Shown here: piece by piece, positions 43,961 to 51,972 of the stretch | Numbering within the stretch: the first letter of the stretch is position 1 | Layout of the letters: each line of letters begins with the position of its first letter | Origin: Actinomadura xylanilytica | GTDB taxonomy: Bacteria; Actinomycetota; Actinomycetes; Streptosporangiales; Streptosporangiaceae | Assembly (NCBI RefSeq): GCF_030283145.1 | Contig: NZ_JASNWE010000003.1 | Coordinates: 930,001 to 994,000 of the forward strand | Reading direction: 5' to 3' | Length of the DNA stretch: 64,000 nt | Made by a program: the position numbers and the translations under genes | The notes under the pieces: generated by a model | What the model was told of the DNA's origin: nothing | The model's database searches: none | The model's input: the letters and a program-made list of their open reading frames with translations, nothing else

Positions 43961-45370
43961 TCACAGACCCGCGGGCCGTGTGGTGCGAATGAGCGTGAGC
44001 GTTGCGACGCTGGTGGCCAGGAGTGCGGCGGTGGCGATGACGGCGCTGGTGTGCAGTCCGGTCAGGAAGGTCGCGTCGCCTTCTCCGGCGATGAGTGCGC
44101 CGAAGAGGGCCACGCCGAGGGCTCCGCCGGTCTGGCGGGCGCAGCTGAGCACTCCGGAGGCGGTCCCGGCTCGGTCGGCGCTGATGGCCTGGAGGAGGGT
44201 GGAGGTCAGGGGCGGGACCGACAGCCCGCCGCCGATGCCGATGGGGATCAACAGGGTCAGCAGGATCGTGGTGGAGGTGTGCGGTCCCACACCGATCAGG
44301 GCGAGGTATCCGATGACCTGGAGGAGTTGGCCACCGACCAGGGGAAGCCGCGGGCCGTACCGGGCGGTGAGTCTTCCGGCGGTCAGATTGGCAACGGTGA
44401 TCAGCGCGGTCATGGGGATGAACATGAGCCCGGCGGTGAGTACGGATCGGCCTTGGATCTGCTGGAAGTACAGGCTCATGACGAAGATCAGCCCGTAGTT
44501 GGTCAGGTTCAGGACCAGGCCGGTGACAGCGGTGACCGATACGGCCCGGGACCGGAACAGGCCGAGCGGGACCATCGGGTTCTTCGTCCGGGCCTCGATG
44601 AGGACGAAGGCGGCGGCGGCCAGCACGAATCCGGCCAGTGCCGCCGCCACCACGGGCGAGGTCCAGCCGTACTGACCGGCCTCGATCACCGCGAAGGTGA
44701 GCGCCACCAGGGCGGTCACCGCGGCGATCTGCCCGGCGGGGTCGAGCGGGACGGGCCTGGGGCTGGATCGTGGCGCGCGGGTGAGCGTCATCAGCGCCGC
44801 CGCACCTGCGGGGATGTTGATGAAGAAGATGGTCCGCCAGCCGAGCCCGCTGGTGAGCACGCCGCCGAAGACCGGACCGGCGGCGACGGCCGCGCCGCCG
44901 GCCGCCGTCCAGGTCGCGATCGCCCTCGCGCGGGCGGTGTCCTGCTGGTAGGCCTGGCGGATCAGCGCCAGGGACGCGGGCATCATGAGAGCCGCCGCGG
45001 CCCCTTGGACCACCCGGGCCGCCAGCAGGGCCGGCAGGGTGGGGGCGAGTCCGCATCCCGCGGAGGCGAGAGTGAAGACGGTGAGTCCGGCGGCGAAGCA
45101 GCGGGATGCGCCGAGGCGGTCGGAGAGCGCGCCCGCCGACAGCAGGAGCGCGGCGAAGGCGAGGGTGTAACCGCCGACCACCCATTGGAGGCCGGTGATG
45201 CCGCCGCCGAACTGCCGGCCGATGGTCGGCAGCGCGACGTTCACCACGGACGCATCCAGGGTGATCATGAAGAAGCCGAGTGCGGCCGCCAGCAGCGTCA
45301 TACCGGCCCGGGGAGTCGGGGAGGAGATGGTGTCGGAGGCCGCGAGTCGGCTCGGAGTGCCAGTGGTCAT
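43961..45370 (-). CDS. MFS multidrug transporter, 14-helix EmrB/QacA type
   Basis: A 469-residue permease. Helix 1 has the DHA2 motif LGFFMITLDASVVNVALPTIGR; motif A is GALSDRLGASRCF; motif C region reads ALMMPASLALIRQAYQQ...AGPVFGGVLTSGLGWRTIFFINIPAG. The start ATG 45370 follows the family; a longer ORF begins at 45409. It is the last gene of a four-gene minus-strand operon (NTF2, SDR, hydrolase, MFS) divergent from LysR, which together look like a xenobiotic or antibiotic handling unit. Confidence 0.92.
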   Translation of the reverse strand: MTTGTPSRLAASDTISSPTPRAGMTLLAAALGFFMITLDASVVNVALPTIGRQFGGGITGLQWVVGGYTLAFAALLLSAGALSDRLGASRCFAAGLTVFTLASAGCGLAPTLPALLAARVVQGAAAALMMPASLALIRQAYQQDTARARAIATWTAAGGAAVAAGPVFGGVLTSGLGWRTIFFINIPAGAAALMTLTRAPRSSPRPVPLDPAGQIAAVTALVALTFAVIEAGQYGWTSPVVAAALAGFVLAAAAFVLIEARTKNPMVPLGLFRSRAVSVTAVTGLVLNLTNYGLIFVMSLYFQQIQGRSVLTAGLMFIPMTALITVANLTAGRLTARYGPRLPLVGGQLLQVIGYLALIGVGPHTSTTILLTLLIPIGIGGGLSVPPLTSTLLQAISADRAGTASGVLSCARQTGGALGVALFGALIAGEGDATFLTGLHTSAVIATAALLATSVATLTLIRTTRPAGL

Positions 45371-45380
45371 GGTTCCCGGT

Positions 45381-46277
45381 TCAGAGTGTCGAGGCGAAGT
45401 GCGCGGCAACGGCGTCCACTGCCGCTTTCACCGCGGGTTCTCGGTCGTAGAAGTCGAACTGTTCGCCGGTGGTCCAGATGATCTGCTTGGCGCCGGCCAG
45501 GTCGGCGTGGAAGCGCCGGGCACCGTCGGGAACGGCGGCATCCTCGCTGTGGACCAGGAGCGTGGGCGTCTGGATCTCGGGGGCGACGGCGATGGGGTCG
45601 AAGGCGAGCCAGCCCGGCCAGGCCATGATCGCGAACCGGTTGCCCCACTGCGGGATGGCCCCGCGGTCACAGTCGAGGTAGTAGTCGAACGGGCCGTACA
45701 TGGCGGCACCGGGGTCGGTGGCGCTGACGGCGGGGACGTACTCGACCTGCCCGGTCTCTCGCCACAGTGTGGTGGCCCGCTCGCCCGCCTCGATCCGCTG
45801 CCTCACCCCTTCGGGGCCTCCGTAGATCGCTTGGACGAGATCGGCGTCATGCAGCCAAGGCGCGATCAGGGCCATGGAGCGGACGCGGGCGTCGGTGGCC
45901 GCGTTCACGGCGGTGTAGCCGCTGCTGGCGCACACGGCCAGAGCACCGATCCTGCCGGAGTCGGCGAGCGGGTAGGAGGCCAGGAAGGTGACCGCGTTGT
46001 GGATATCGCGGATCTTCAACTCGGGGGATTCGTAGTCGCGCGGCTCGCCCTCGCTGTCCCCATAGCCGCGAAAGTCGAAGGTCAATGCCAGATATCCCTG
46101 TTCCGCCAGGTGCCGCGCGTACAGGTTGGACATCTGCTGGCGGACGGTGGTCCAGGAACCGGTCACCACGACGGCCGGCAGACGGGCCCCGTCCGCGGCG
46201 TCGGCGGGGAGGAACACCTCGCCGGTGAGGGTCGCGCCTTCACTGGGAATCGTCACAGTCCGGGTACGGACAGTCAT
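45381..46277 (-). CDS. alpha/beta hydrolase (dienelactone hydrolase-like)
   Basis: A 298-residue hydrolase, family-like start ATG 46277 (MTVRTRTVTIPSEGATLTGEVFLP). The oxyanion region is VVVTGSWTTVRQQMSNLYARHLAEQGYLALTFDFRGYGDSEG. The nucleophile elbow normally GxSxG reads ALAVCASSGYTAV, so the nucleophile is either the Cys (dienelactone hydrolase style GxCxxG) or the adjacent Ser. Asp and His candidates are in LLVHSEDAAVP and near the C-terminus (FDFYDREPA has no obvious His; AAHFAS does). Activity is therefore plausible but not certain. Confidence 0.85.
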   Translation of the reverse strand: MTVRTRTVTIPSEGATLTGEVFLPADAADGARLPAVVVTGSWTTVRQQMSNLYARHLAEQGYLALTFDFRGYGDSEGEPRDYESPELKIRDIHNAVTFLASYPLADSGRIGALAVCASSGYTAVNAATDARVRSMALIAPWLHDADLVQAIYGGPEGVRQRIEAGERATTLWRETGQVEYVPAVSATDPGAAMYGPFDYYLDCDRGAIPQWGNRFAIMAWPGWLAFDPIAVAPEIQTPTLLVHSEDAAVPDGARRFHADLAGAKQIIWTTGEQFDFYDREPAVKAAVDAVAAHFASTL

Positions 46278-46332
46278 CACTACTCCGTGTTCAAAGCTGA
46301 GGTGGGACCGAGGTGGGGATGGGCTGGTGCCC

Positions 46333-47010
46333 TTACCAGGGCAAGGGGCGGCCGTCGCGGAAGAAGCCTCCGGTGGGGCCATGGTCGGGCAGGGTGGCGG
46401 CCCAGACGACGCTGGCCGCGCCGTCGGCGACGGGACGGCCGCCGGGACCTCCCATATCGGTGGCGACCCATCCGGGACAGACGGCGTTGACCAGGATCTT
46501 TTCGGCGCGCAGTTCGGCGGCGAGCATTCTGGTGAGGGCGTTGAGGGCGACCTTGGAGGCGTTGTAGGCGGGAGTGCCGCCACCCATGTTGGTCAGCGAG
46601 GCCACCTCGCTCGACACGTTGACGATCCTGGCGTGGGCGCTCTTGCACAGCAGCGGCAGCAGGGCCTGCACCAGGCGCCAGGGGCCGTAGAGGTTGGTCT
46701 CGGCCGCCTGGCCCACGACTCGCAGGTCGGCGGTTGCGGCCCGCTGCCAGGTGTCGTAGGTGACGGCGGCATTGTTGACCAGCACGTCCAGCCGACCGAA
46801 CCGTTCGGCGACCTCCCGCGCCACCGTCGAGACGTCGTCGGAGGTGACGTCCAGCCGTAGCGGATGCACCGTCGGGCCGAGCCTGCCCGCCGCGGCCGTG
46901 GCCGCCTCAAGGGAGCGGGCGGTGAGCAGGACGGTGTGGCCGAGGGCGGCGAGTTGCCCGCAGACCTCCAGGCCGATGCCGCGGTTGGCGCCGGTGACCA
47001 GCGAGATCAT
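46333..47010 (-). CDS. short-chain dehydrogenase/reductase (carbonyl-reductase type)
   Basis: A 225-residue SDR. Cofactor site VTGANRGIG at residues ~5-13, NNAA (VLVNNAAVT), catalytic Ser in IVNVSSEVAS and Tyr/Lys in YNASKVALN; PGWVATDMGG follows as in NADPH carbonyl reductases. All catalytic residues are intact. ATG at 47010 overlaps the upstream NTF2 gene in an ATGA. Second gene of the LysR-divergent operon. Confidence 0.93.
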   Translation of the reverse strand: MISLVTGANRGIGLEVCGQLAALGHTVLLTARSLEAATAAAGRLGPTVHPLRLDVTSDDVSTVAREVAERFGRLDVLVNNAAVTYDTWQRAATADLRVVGQAAETNLYGPWRLVQALLPLLCKSAHARIVNVSSEVASLTNMGGGTPAYNASKVALNALTRMLAAELRAEKILVNAVCPGWVATDMGGPGGRPVADGAASVVWAATLPDHGPTGGFFRDGRPLPW

Positions 47011-47462
47011 CGCTTGTCGGCGGCCAGGGCCATGAGGTCCTTGTTGCCGTCGGCCCAGGTCGCGGTCATCACCACACCGCTGATCCGCCAGCCCTCATCG
47101 GCACGGAGCAGGTCGAAGCGGTAGGTGCCGCCCAGCGTCCACAGTGGTGAACCGAACGGGTTCGCCAGCCGGTGCGTGGCCTGGAAGGAGGCGGTGCAGA
47201 CCGCGGTATCGCCTTCGACGGTCACCAGGTGGTTGGTGATCAGGTGCTGGGTGGCGTCGAAAGCGCCCAGCAGTCCGGACCAGGCGTCGACGATCTGGTC
47301 GGGGGTCAGTTCGGCCGCTTCGCCGCCGTTCAGACTGGTGTAGTCCAGCGTCACCTTGTCCGCGAACACGCCGGTGAGCCTGTCCCACTCGCGCTGGTCG
47401 GTGTGCCAGCCCATCCGTGTGCAGGTCTCGGTGATCGCAAGACGGTCTTCGGTCAGGCTCAT
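47007..47462 (-). CDS. NTF2/SnoaL-like fold protein
   Basis: A 151-residue protein with the SnoaL_4-type nuclear transport factor 2 fold: N-terminal helix RLAITETCTRMGWHTDQREWDRLTGVFADKV, then LDYTSLNGGEAAELTPDQIVDAWSGLLGAFDATQHLITNH and beta strands AVCTASFQATHRL, GTYRFDLLRADEGWRISGV. The conserved Asp/His positions (D-W-D, QHLITNH) are those used by related dehydratases and isomerases. First gene of the operon after the divergent promoter; it may act on the same small molecule as the SDR. Confidence 0.88.
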   Translation of the reverse strand: MSLTEDRLAITETCTRMGWHTDQREWDRLTGVFADKVTLDYTSLNGGEAAELTPDQIVDAWSGLLGAFDATQHLITNHLVTVEGDTAVCTASFQATHRLANPFGSPLWTLGGTYRFDLLRADEGWRISGVVMTATWADGNKDLMALAADKR

Positions 47463-47567
47463 GGTTCACTCCTCGTCATCGTCGTTCCGTCCGTGCAGGT
47501 CGGACATAAGTGATCATCAGCCGAGACGGTGCGGCACGTCCAATACCTGCTGTGATAGCCATGCGTT
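47463..47567. promoter_or_regulatory. divergent promoter region controlled by LysR
   Basis: A 105-bp spacer between NTF2 and LysR starts, AT-richer than its flanks. LysR-type T-N11-A candidates include ATAAGTGATCATCAG (with TGATCA) and CCATGCGTTATGG next to the LysR start codon. No clear hexamers were found. Confidence 0.4.
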
Positions 47568-48500
47568 ATGGATGCGCACCTTCGTGACCTGCGATACTTC
47601 GTCGCCGTTGCCGAGGAGCTCAGCTTCACCCGGGCCGCCGAGCGGCTGTTCGTCTCCCAGCCCGCGCTCAGCAAGCAGATCAAGCAGCTGGAGGATCAGC
47701 TGCGGGTGAAGCTGTTCGATCGGGACCGGCGTTCGGTGACGCTCACCGCGCCCGGGCAGGCCCTACTCACCGCCGCGCGGGAGATGGTCCGTTCCTGGGA
47801 CGAGACCCAGCGGGCGGTGAGCGACGCCGCCGCCGCCCAAGCGGCCCTGCTCACCGTCGGACTGTCCACCAGCCTGGGTAGGGGCCTGCTGCCGCCCCTG
47901 CGGGCGCGCTTCGCTGAACGACGCCCGAACTGGCGGCTCCGGATACGTCAGATCAACTGGGACGATGCCACCGCCGGGCTGGCGAGCGGTGACGTCGACG
48001 TGGCGTTCGTCTGGCTCCCGATCCCGAACCAGGACGCCCTCAACACCCGGGTGGTGGCCCGCGAACCGCGGTGGGTCGCCTTCCGCGACGACCATCGGCT
48101 CGCCGCGTGCGAGGAGGTGGACTTCACCGAACTCCTCGATGAGCCGTTCCTCGCACTCCCCGACAGCGCGGGAACGCTCCGCGACTTCTGGCTCGCCCTC
48201 GACCACCGCGGCGGCCATCCGGTCCGGATCGGCGCCACCGTCTCCAACGCCGACGAGACCTTCACCGCCGTCGAGGAAGGCAGCGGCATCGTGCTGCTCT
48301 CCTCCGGTAACGCCGCCGTCTACCGGCGACCTGGAGTCCACTCCATTCCCGTCACTGGTCTGTCCCCCAGCGAACTCGCCCTCGCCTGGCGTCCCGACGA
48401 CCACCGCACCGTCATCCGCGACTTCATCGACGCCCTCCGCACTCCGCCACCGGCCCCGTACGGCGAACCGGTGAGCGTCGACCCGACCCCCGCTCGGTGA
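47568..48500 (+). CDS. LysR-family transcriptional regulator
   Basis: A 310-residue regulator: HTH at ~1-60 (LRDLRYFVAVAEELSFTRAAE, LFVSQPALSKQIKQLEDQL), linker helix, then an effector domain with LTVGLSTSLGRGLLPPLRARFAERRP and a second lobe. It is divergent from the NTF2-SDR-hydrolase-MFS operon and most likely its activator. The C-terminal ~15 residues (PPPAPYGEPVSVDPTPAR) are unstructured. Confidence 0.93.
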   Translation: MDAHLRDLRYFVAVAEELSFTRAAERLFVSQPALSKQIKQLEDQLRVKLFDRDRRSVTLTAPGQALLTAAREMVRSWDETQRAVSDAAAAQAALLTVGLSTSLGRGLLPPLRARFAERRPNWRLRIRQINWDDATAGLASGDVDVAFVWLPIPNQDALNTRVVAREPRWVAFRDDHRLAACEEVDFTELLDEPFLALPDSAGTLRDFWLALDHRGGHPVRIGATVSNADETFTAVEEGSGIVLLSSGNAAVYRRPGVHSIPVTGLSPSELALAWRPDDHRTVIRDFIDALRTPPPAPYGEPVSVDPTPAR

Positions 48501-48559
48501 TGCCGCCGATCCGCCGCGGGCAGGGCATCCGGGCCGGGCCGGCCGAACCCGTGTGGTGC

Positions 48560-48740
48560 AGGACCCGGCAACTCTTCGTGGGTGCTTCGGCGTCGTCCGA
48601 TATCCAGCACCATCGTGCCCGTCTCGGCCACCATGAAGTCGACGCCGCAGACCGCGACGCCCGCGGTCAGGAACCACTCGCGCAGATCGGCGCGGCATCG
48701 GCGCGGACAACCGGATCGTCGTCGCCTCGGGAACGGACAT
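48560..48740 (-). pseudogene. LUD-domain (LutB-like) gene relic
   Basis: On the minus strand around 48604-48690 the frame reads LREWFLTAGVAVCGVDFMVAETGTMVL, which matches the VNFAVAETGTLVL core of LUD-domain lactate-utilisation proteins. The similarity is lost on both sides: upstream the frame is out of register and downstream it enters Arg/Pro-rich sequence, with no iron-sulfur Cys motifs. The 322-bp gap to the next gene holds nothing else recognisable. Confidence 0.5.
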
Positions 48741-48822
48741 AACGGTGCTGACCCCCGACGCCGCGCCGTCCTGCCCCCCCCGAGCACCTGACGTCGGTAC
48801 TGCGTGGTCGCCTGCGACCCGC

Positions 48823-49495
48823 TCAGCGGGGCGACGCGACCAGGCCCGTCTCGTAGGCGAGGATGACGAGCTGCACCCGGTCGCGGGCGCCCAGCTTGGT
48901 GAGCAGCCGCGTCACGTACGTCTTGACGGTGGACATGCTGATGACCAGCTCGGCGGCGATCTCGGTGTTGGACAGGCCGCGTCCGACCAGGGTGAGGACA
49001 TCGCGCTCCCGGTCGGTGATGCCGCCGATCCGCCGCGCGGCGGCGGCGGGCACGGCGGCGGGCTCGGGGCGTCCGGCGAACTCGGCGACCAGGCGGCGGG
49101 TGACGCTCGGCGCGATCAGGGCGTCCCCGGCGGCGACCACCCGGATCGCGGCCAGGATGTCGTCCAGCGCCATGTCCTTGACCAGGAAGCCGGAGGCGCC
49201 CGCCCGCCCGCAGCGCGGCGTAGACGTGGTCGTCGTCGTCGAACGTGGTCAGCACGACCACGCGCGCCCCGTCCGGGCCCGCGGTGATCAGGCGGGTGGC
49301 CTCGATGCCGTCCATACCGGGCATCCGGATGTCCATCACCACCACGTCGGGGCACAGCTCCCCGGCCAGCTCGACCGCCTCAGCGCCGGTGCCGGCCTCC
49401 CCGGCGACCTCGACGTCGGACGTGCCGGAGATGACCATCTCCAGGGCGGCCCGCACCAGCGGCTGGTCGTCGACCAGCACCACGCGGACGGTCAT
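48823..49495 (-). pseudogene. NarL/FixJ response regulator interrupted by a +4 frameshift
   Basis: Start ATG 49495 (VRVVLVDDQPLVRAALEM), phospho-acceptor D55 in VVVMDIRMPGMDG. The receiver frame runs to YAALRAG, after which translation is shifted; in another frame the family sequence resumes with DMALDDILAAIRVVAAGD and a complete LuxR-type HTH (LTDRERDVLTLVGRGLSNTEIAAEL, VKTYVTRLLTKLG). The break lies in three tandem GCCC units (49198-49209); two units would restore one frame. The start overlaps the kinase stop (ATGA). It is either a recent null allele, a phase-variable tract or a sequencing error. Confidence 0.85.
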
Positions 49496-50766
49496 CGCGC
49501 TCCTCCCGCCACGGGCAGCCGGGCCGCGACCCGGAAGCCGCCGTCCGGCCGGGGTCCGGCGTCGAAGTCCCCGTGCAGCAGCGAGGCCCGCTCGCGCAGG
49601 CCCGCGAGGCCGTGGCCGCCGCCCGGGGCGGTGCCGTGGCCGCGGCCCCGATCGGTGATCACGACGGCGACCTCGTCGTCCTTCCGGCAGTCGACGGACA
49701 CCTCGCAGGAGGTGACACCGGCGTGCCGCACCACGTTGGTGATCGACTCCTGGATGACGCGGAAGGCGGCCAGGTCGACCTCCGGCGGAAGCGGGCGCCG
49801 CTCGCCCTCCCACCGGACGTCGACCAGCACGCCCGCCGCCGTCGTCGCGGCGGCCAGCCGGTCCAGGTCGGCCAGGCCGTGCGGCCGGGCGGTCTCCGCG
49901 CTCGCGTCCTGATCGGCCTGGCGCAGCGCGCCGAGCATCCGCCGCAGTCCCGACAGCGTCTCCCGTCCGGCGGTCTCGATCTCGGCCAGCGCCTCGCGCG
50001 CCCGGTCCGGCCGGCGGTCGATGACGCGCCGGGCCGCACCGGCCTGGAGGGCGACGATGCCCATGCTGTGCGCCACCGTGTCGTGCATCTCCCGGGCGAT
50101 CCGCAGCCGTTCGGCGGTGACCGCCTGGGCCGCGGCCTGAGCGCTCAGCATCTCGGTGTGCTCGCGGGACCGGCGCACCGACCGGCCCACCAGCCAGGCG
50201 ATGACGGCGACCAGGACGCCCGCGTCCGAGACACCGATGTGCGGCAGGCTGGTGGTCACCTGGAACTGCCCCACGACGAACCTGGTCCCCGGCGCCGGAG
50301 CGCCGTCGTACGTCGCGGTCGTCAGCCCCACGGTGTTGTCGGGCGTCATGCCCACATGCATGATCAGGACGACCAGCACCAGGGCCAGTGCGGCCCGTGC
50401 GGTCCGGGGCGGCTGGGCGGCCGTGACCAGGAAGAGCGCGACGTCGACCGCCAGGAGCGCGGTCAGCGGGAGCTGCACGTTCATGTGCGCCGCGTCCGTC
50501 ACCCCGATCGTGGCGACCATCAGCAGGGCGATCGACGGCAGCGGCCACCGGCGCAGCAGGGCGGCGGCGGCGAACGCGACGGCGGACGCGACGGCGACGA
50601 GCGGCCAGTCGGTCTGCCCGGTGGCGCCGCTCGTGCGGAAGGCGGGACGGTCGGGATTCTGACCGATGACGAGCACGGGGTAGGCGACCGACACGCACCA
50701 GGCCAGGGCCGTCCACGCGCCCGGCGGCACGCGCTTCAGCAGAGGCAGGGGCGGCGTCACGGACAT
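49492..50766 (-). CDS. sensor histidine kinase, NarX/DesK-like
   Basis: A 424-residue kinase. Five or six hydrophobic spans (~25-185) make a membrane sensor. The HisKA_3 dimerisation motif is LRIAREMHDTVAHSMGIVALQAG with the phospho-His, and the HATPase has FRVIQESITNVVRHAG (N-box) and ITDRGRGHG...GGGHGLAGLRERASLLHG. ATG at 50766 is preferred over 50802. Its cognate regulator, overlapping by 4 nt downstream, is frameshifted, so this kinase may be orphaned. Confidence 0.93.
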   Translation of the reverse strand: MSVTPPLPLLKRVPPGAWTALAWCVSVAYPVLVIGQNPDRPAFRTSGATGQTDWPLVAVASAVAFAAAALLRRWPLPSIALLMVATIGVTDAAHMNVQLPLTALLAVDVALFLVTAAQPPRTARAALALVLVVLIMHVGMTPDNTVGLTTATYDGAPAPGTRFVVGQFQVTTSLPHIGVSDAGVLVAVIAWLVGRSVRRSREHTEMLSAQAAAQAVTAERLRIAREMHDTVAHSMGIVALQAGAARRVIDRRPDRAREALAEIETAGRETLSGLRRMLGALRQADQDASAETARPHGLADLDRLAAATTAAGVLVDVRWEGERRPLPPEVDLAAFRVIQESITNVVRHAGVTSCEVSVDCRKDDEVAVVITDRGRGHGTAPGGGHGLAGLRERASLLHGDFDAGPRPDGGFRVAARLPVAGGAR

Positions 50767-50845
50767 GTGCTGATGGTAGCCAGGCACCCCCACCTGGGGC
50801 ATCGGACCCCGGGTGTACGACCAGGGTCGACAGGTCCCATTGGAT

Positions 50846-50851
50846 TAGGCT
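50846..50851 (+). promoter_or_regulatory. candidate -10 box, leaderless
   Basis: TAGGCT ends 6 nt before the GTG at 50858. No good -35 at 17-18 bp. Confidence 0.4.
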
Positions 50852-50857
50852 TGAGAA

Positions 50858-51532
50858 GTGATCGAGGCCGTGCTGTGGGACGTCGATGACACGCTCTTCG
50901 ATTTCTCCGGCTCGGATCGGCTGGCGCTGCTGCGGCACTTCGAGGCCGAGGGCCTTTCGGCCGGTGAGACCGCACTCGGGCACTGGCGGCAGGCGACCAG
51001 GACCGCGTACGGACGCTTGGCGGCCGGGGAGCTCACCTATGCGGAGTACCAGCGGGAACGGGTCCGCGGATTCACCGGGCAGGCGCTGAGCGGGGCCGAA
51101 GCGGACGCGTGGTTCGGGCGGTACACCGCGTTGTTCGAGGCGGCGTGGACGGTGTTCCCCGATGTGCCCGCGACGCTTGAGGCACTCCCCTACCGGCAGG
51201 GAATCCTGTCCAATTCCAGTACCGGGCACCAAGAGCGGAGAATGGCGGTCCTGGGGCTGCGCCATCACTTCGAAGTGCTGCTGTGCTCGGACATGCTCCG
51301 CTGCGCGAAGCCCGACCCGGCGGCGTTCCTGGCGGGATGCGCCGCGCTCGGCCTGCCGCCCGCCGCCGTCGCCTATGTGGGCGACCGGCTGGACGTGGAC
51401 GCGGTCGGCGCGCATGAGGCGGGTCTCGTCGGCATCTGGCTCGACCGCGGACGCACGGCGGTCCGGGTACCGGACGGCGTGCACCGCATTCCGGACCTCG
51501 GTGAACTTCCCCGGCTGCTGACCTCCTTGTGA
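50858..51532 (+). CDS. HAD-superfamily hydrolase
   Basis: A 224-residue phosphatase-like protein. Motif I is LWDVDDTLFDFSG (nucleophile Asp of DxDxT), motif II the Ser of GILSNSSTG, motif III the Lys of CAKPDPAAF, and motif IV YVGDRLDVDAVGAHEAG. The helical cap lies between I and II (~20-90). It resembles YjjG/phosphoglycolate-phosphatase-like HAD hydrolases acting on small phosphates; substrate unknown. Divergent from the histidine kinase gene. Confidence 0.93.
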   Translation: MIEAVLWDVDDTLFDFSGSDRLALLRHFEAEGLSAGETALGHWRQATRTAYGRLAAGELTYAEYQRERVRGFTGQALSGAEADAWFGRYTALFEAAWTVFPDVPATLEALPYRQGILSNSSTGHQERRMAVLGLRHHFEVLLCSDMLRCAKPDPAAFLAGCAALGLPPAAVAYVGDRLDVDAVGAHEAGLVGIWLDRGRTAVRVPDGVHRIPDLGELPRLLTSL

Positions 51533-51596
51533 GCTGAGGCGCCCGCCGCATCCGACCTCCACCCGGGGTGATCTGTCCCCGCACTCTAGAGCGCAC

Positions 51597-51626
51597 TGGA
51601 CATTAGTGTGCGGCACACAGTAAAGT
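51597..51626 (+). promoter_or_regulatory. leaderless PadR promoter with embedded palindrome
   Basis: TGGACA (51597-51602), 18 bp, TAAAGT (51621-51626), then 7 nt to GTG 51634. The spacer contains GTGTG-CGG-CACAC (about 51607-51619), a perfect inverted repeat well placed for autorepression by PadR. Confidence 0.65.
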
Positions 51627-51633
51627 GCCGGAC

Positions 51634-51972
51634 GTGACCTTAGAAGACCTGATCCTCAGCCAGGCCCAGGAGCTGCGGCGCGGCACGGTGGTCCTGGCCT
51701 GCCTGGCCCTCCTGGACGAGCCGCAGTACGGCTACGCGCTACTGGAGACGCTCAACGACGCCGGGGTCACCGTCGACGGCAACACGCTCTACCCGTTGCT
51801 GCGGCGGCTGGACAAGCAGGGCCTGCTCACCAGCGAGTGGAACACCGACGAGTCCCGGCCGCGGAAGTTCTACCGGGTCAGCCCGGAGGGCTCCCGGGTG
51901 CGCACCGGCCTGGTGCGCGAGTGGCAGGACCTCGTCGCCTCGATCGCACGACTCACCAAGGAAGCCCCATGA
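51634..51972 (+). CDS. PadR-family transcriptional regulator
   Basis: A 112-residue winged-HTH regulator: QELRRGTVVLACLALLDEPQYGYALLETL at the N-terminus, GNTLYPLLRRLDKQGLLTSEW as recognition helix and wing, then the dimerisation helix LVREWQDLVASIARL. The GTG at 51634 is chosen because it lies 7 nt below a good -10 box; an in-frame GTG at 51625 would overlap that box. It overlaps the HAAS-domain gene by 4 nt, the standard PadR pairing. Confidence 0.93.
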   Translation: MTLEDLILSQAQELRRGTVVLACLALLDEPQYGYALLETLNDAGVTVDGNTLYPLLRRLDKQGLLTSEWNTDESRPRKFYRVSPEGSRVRTGLVREWQDLVASIARLTKEAP

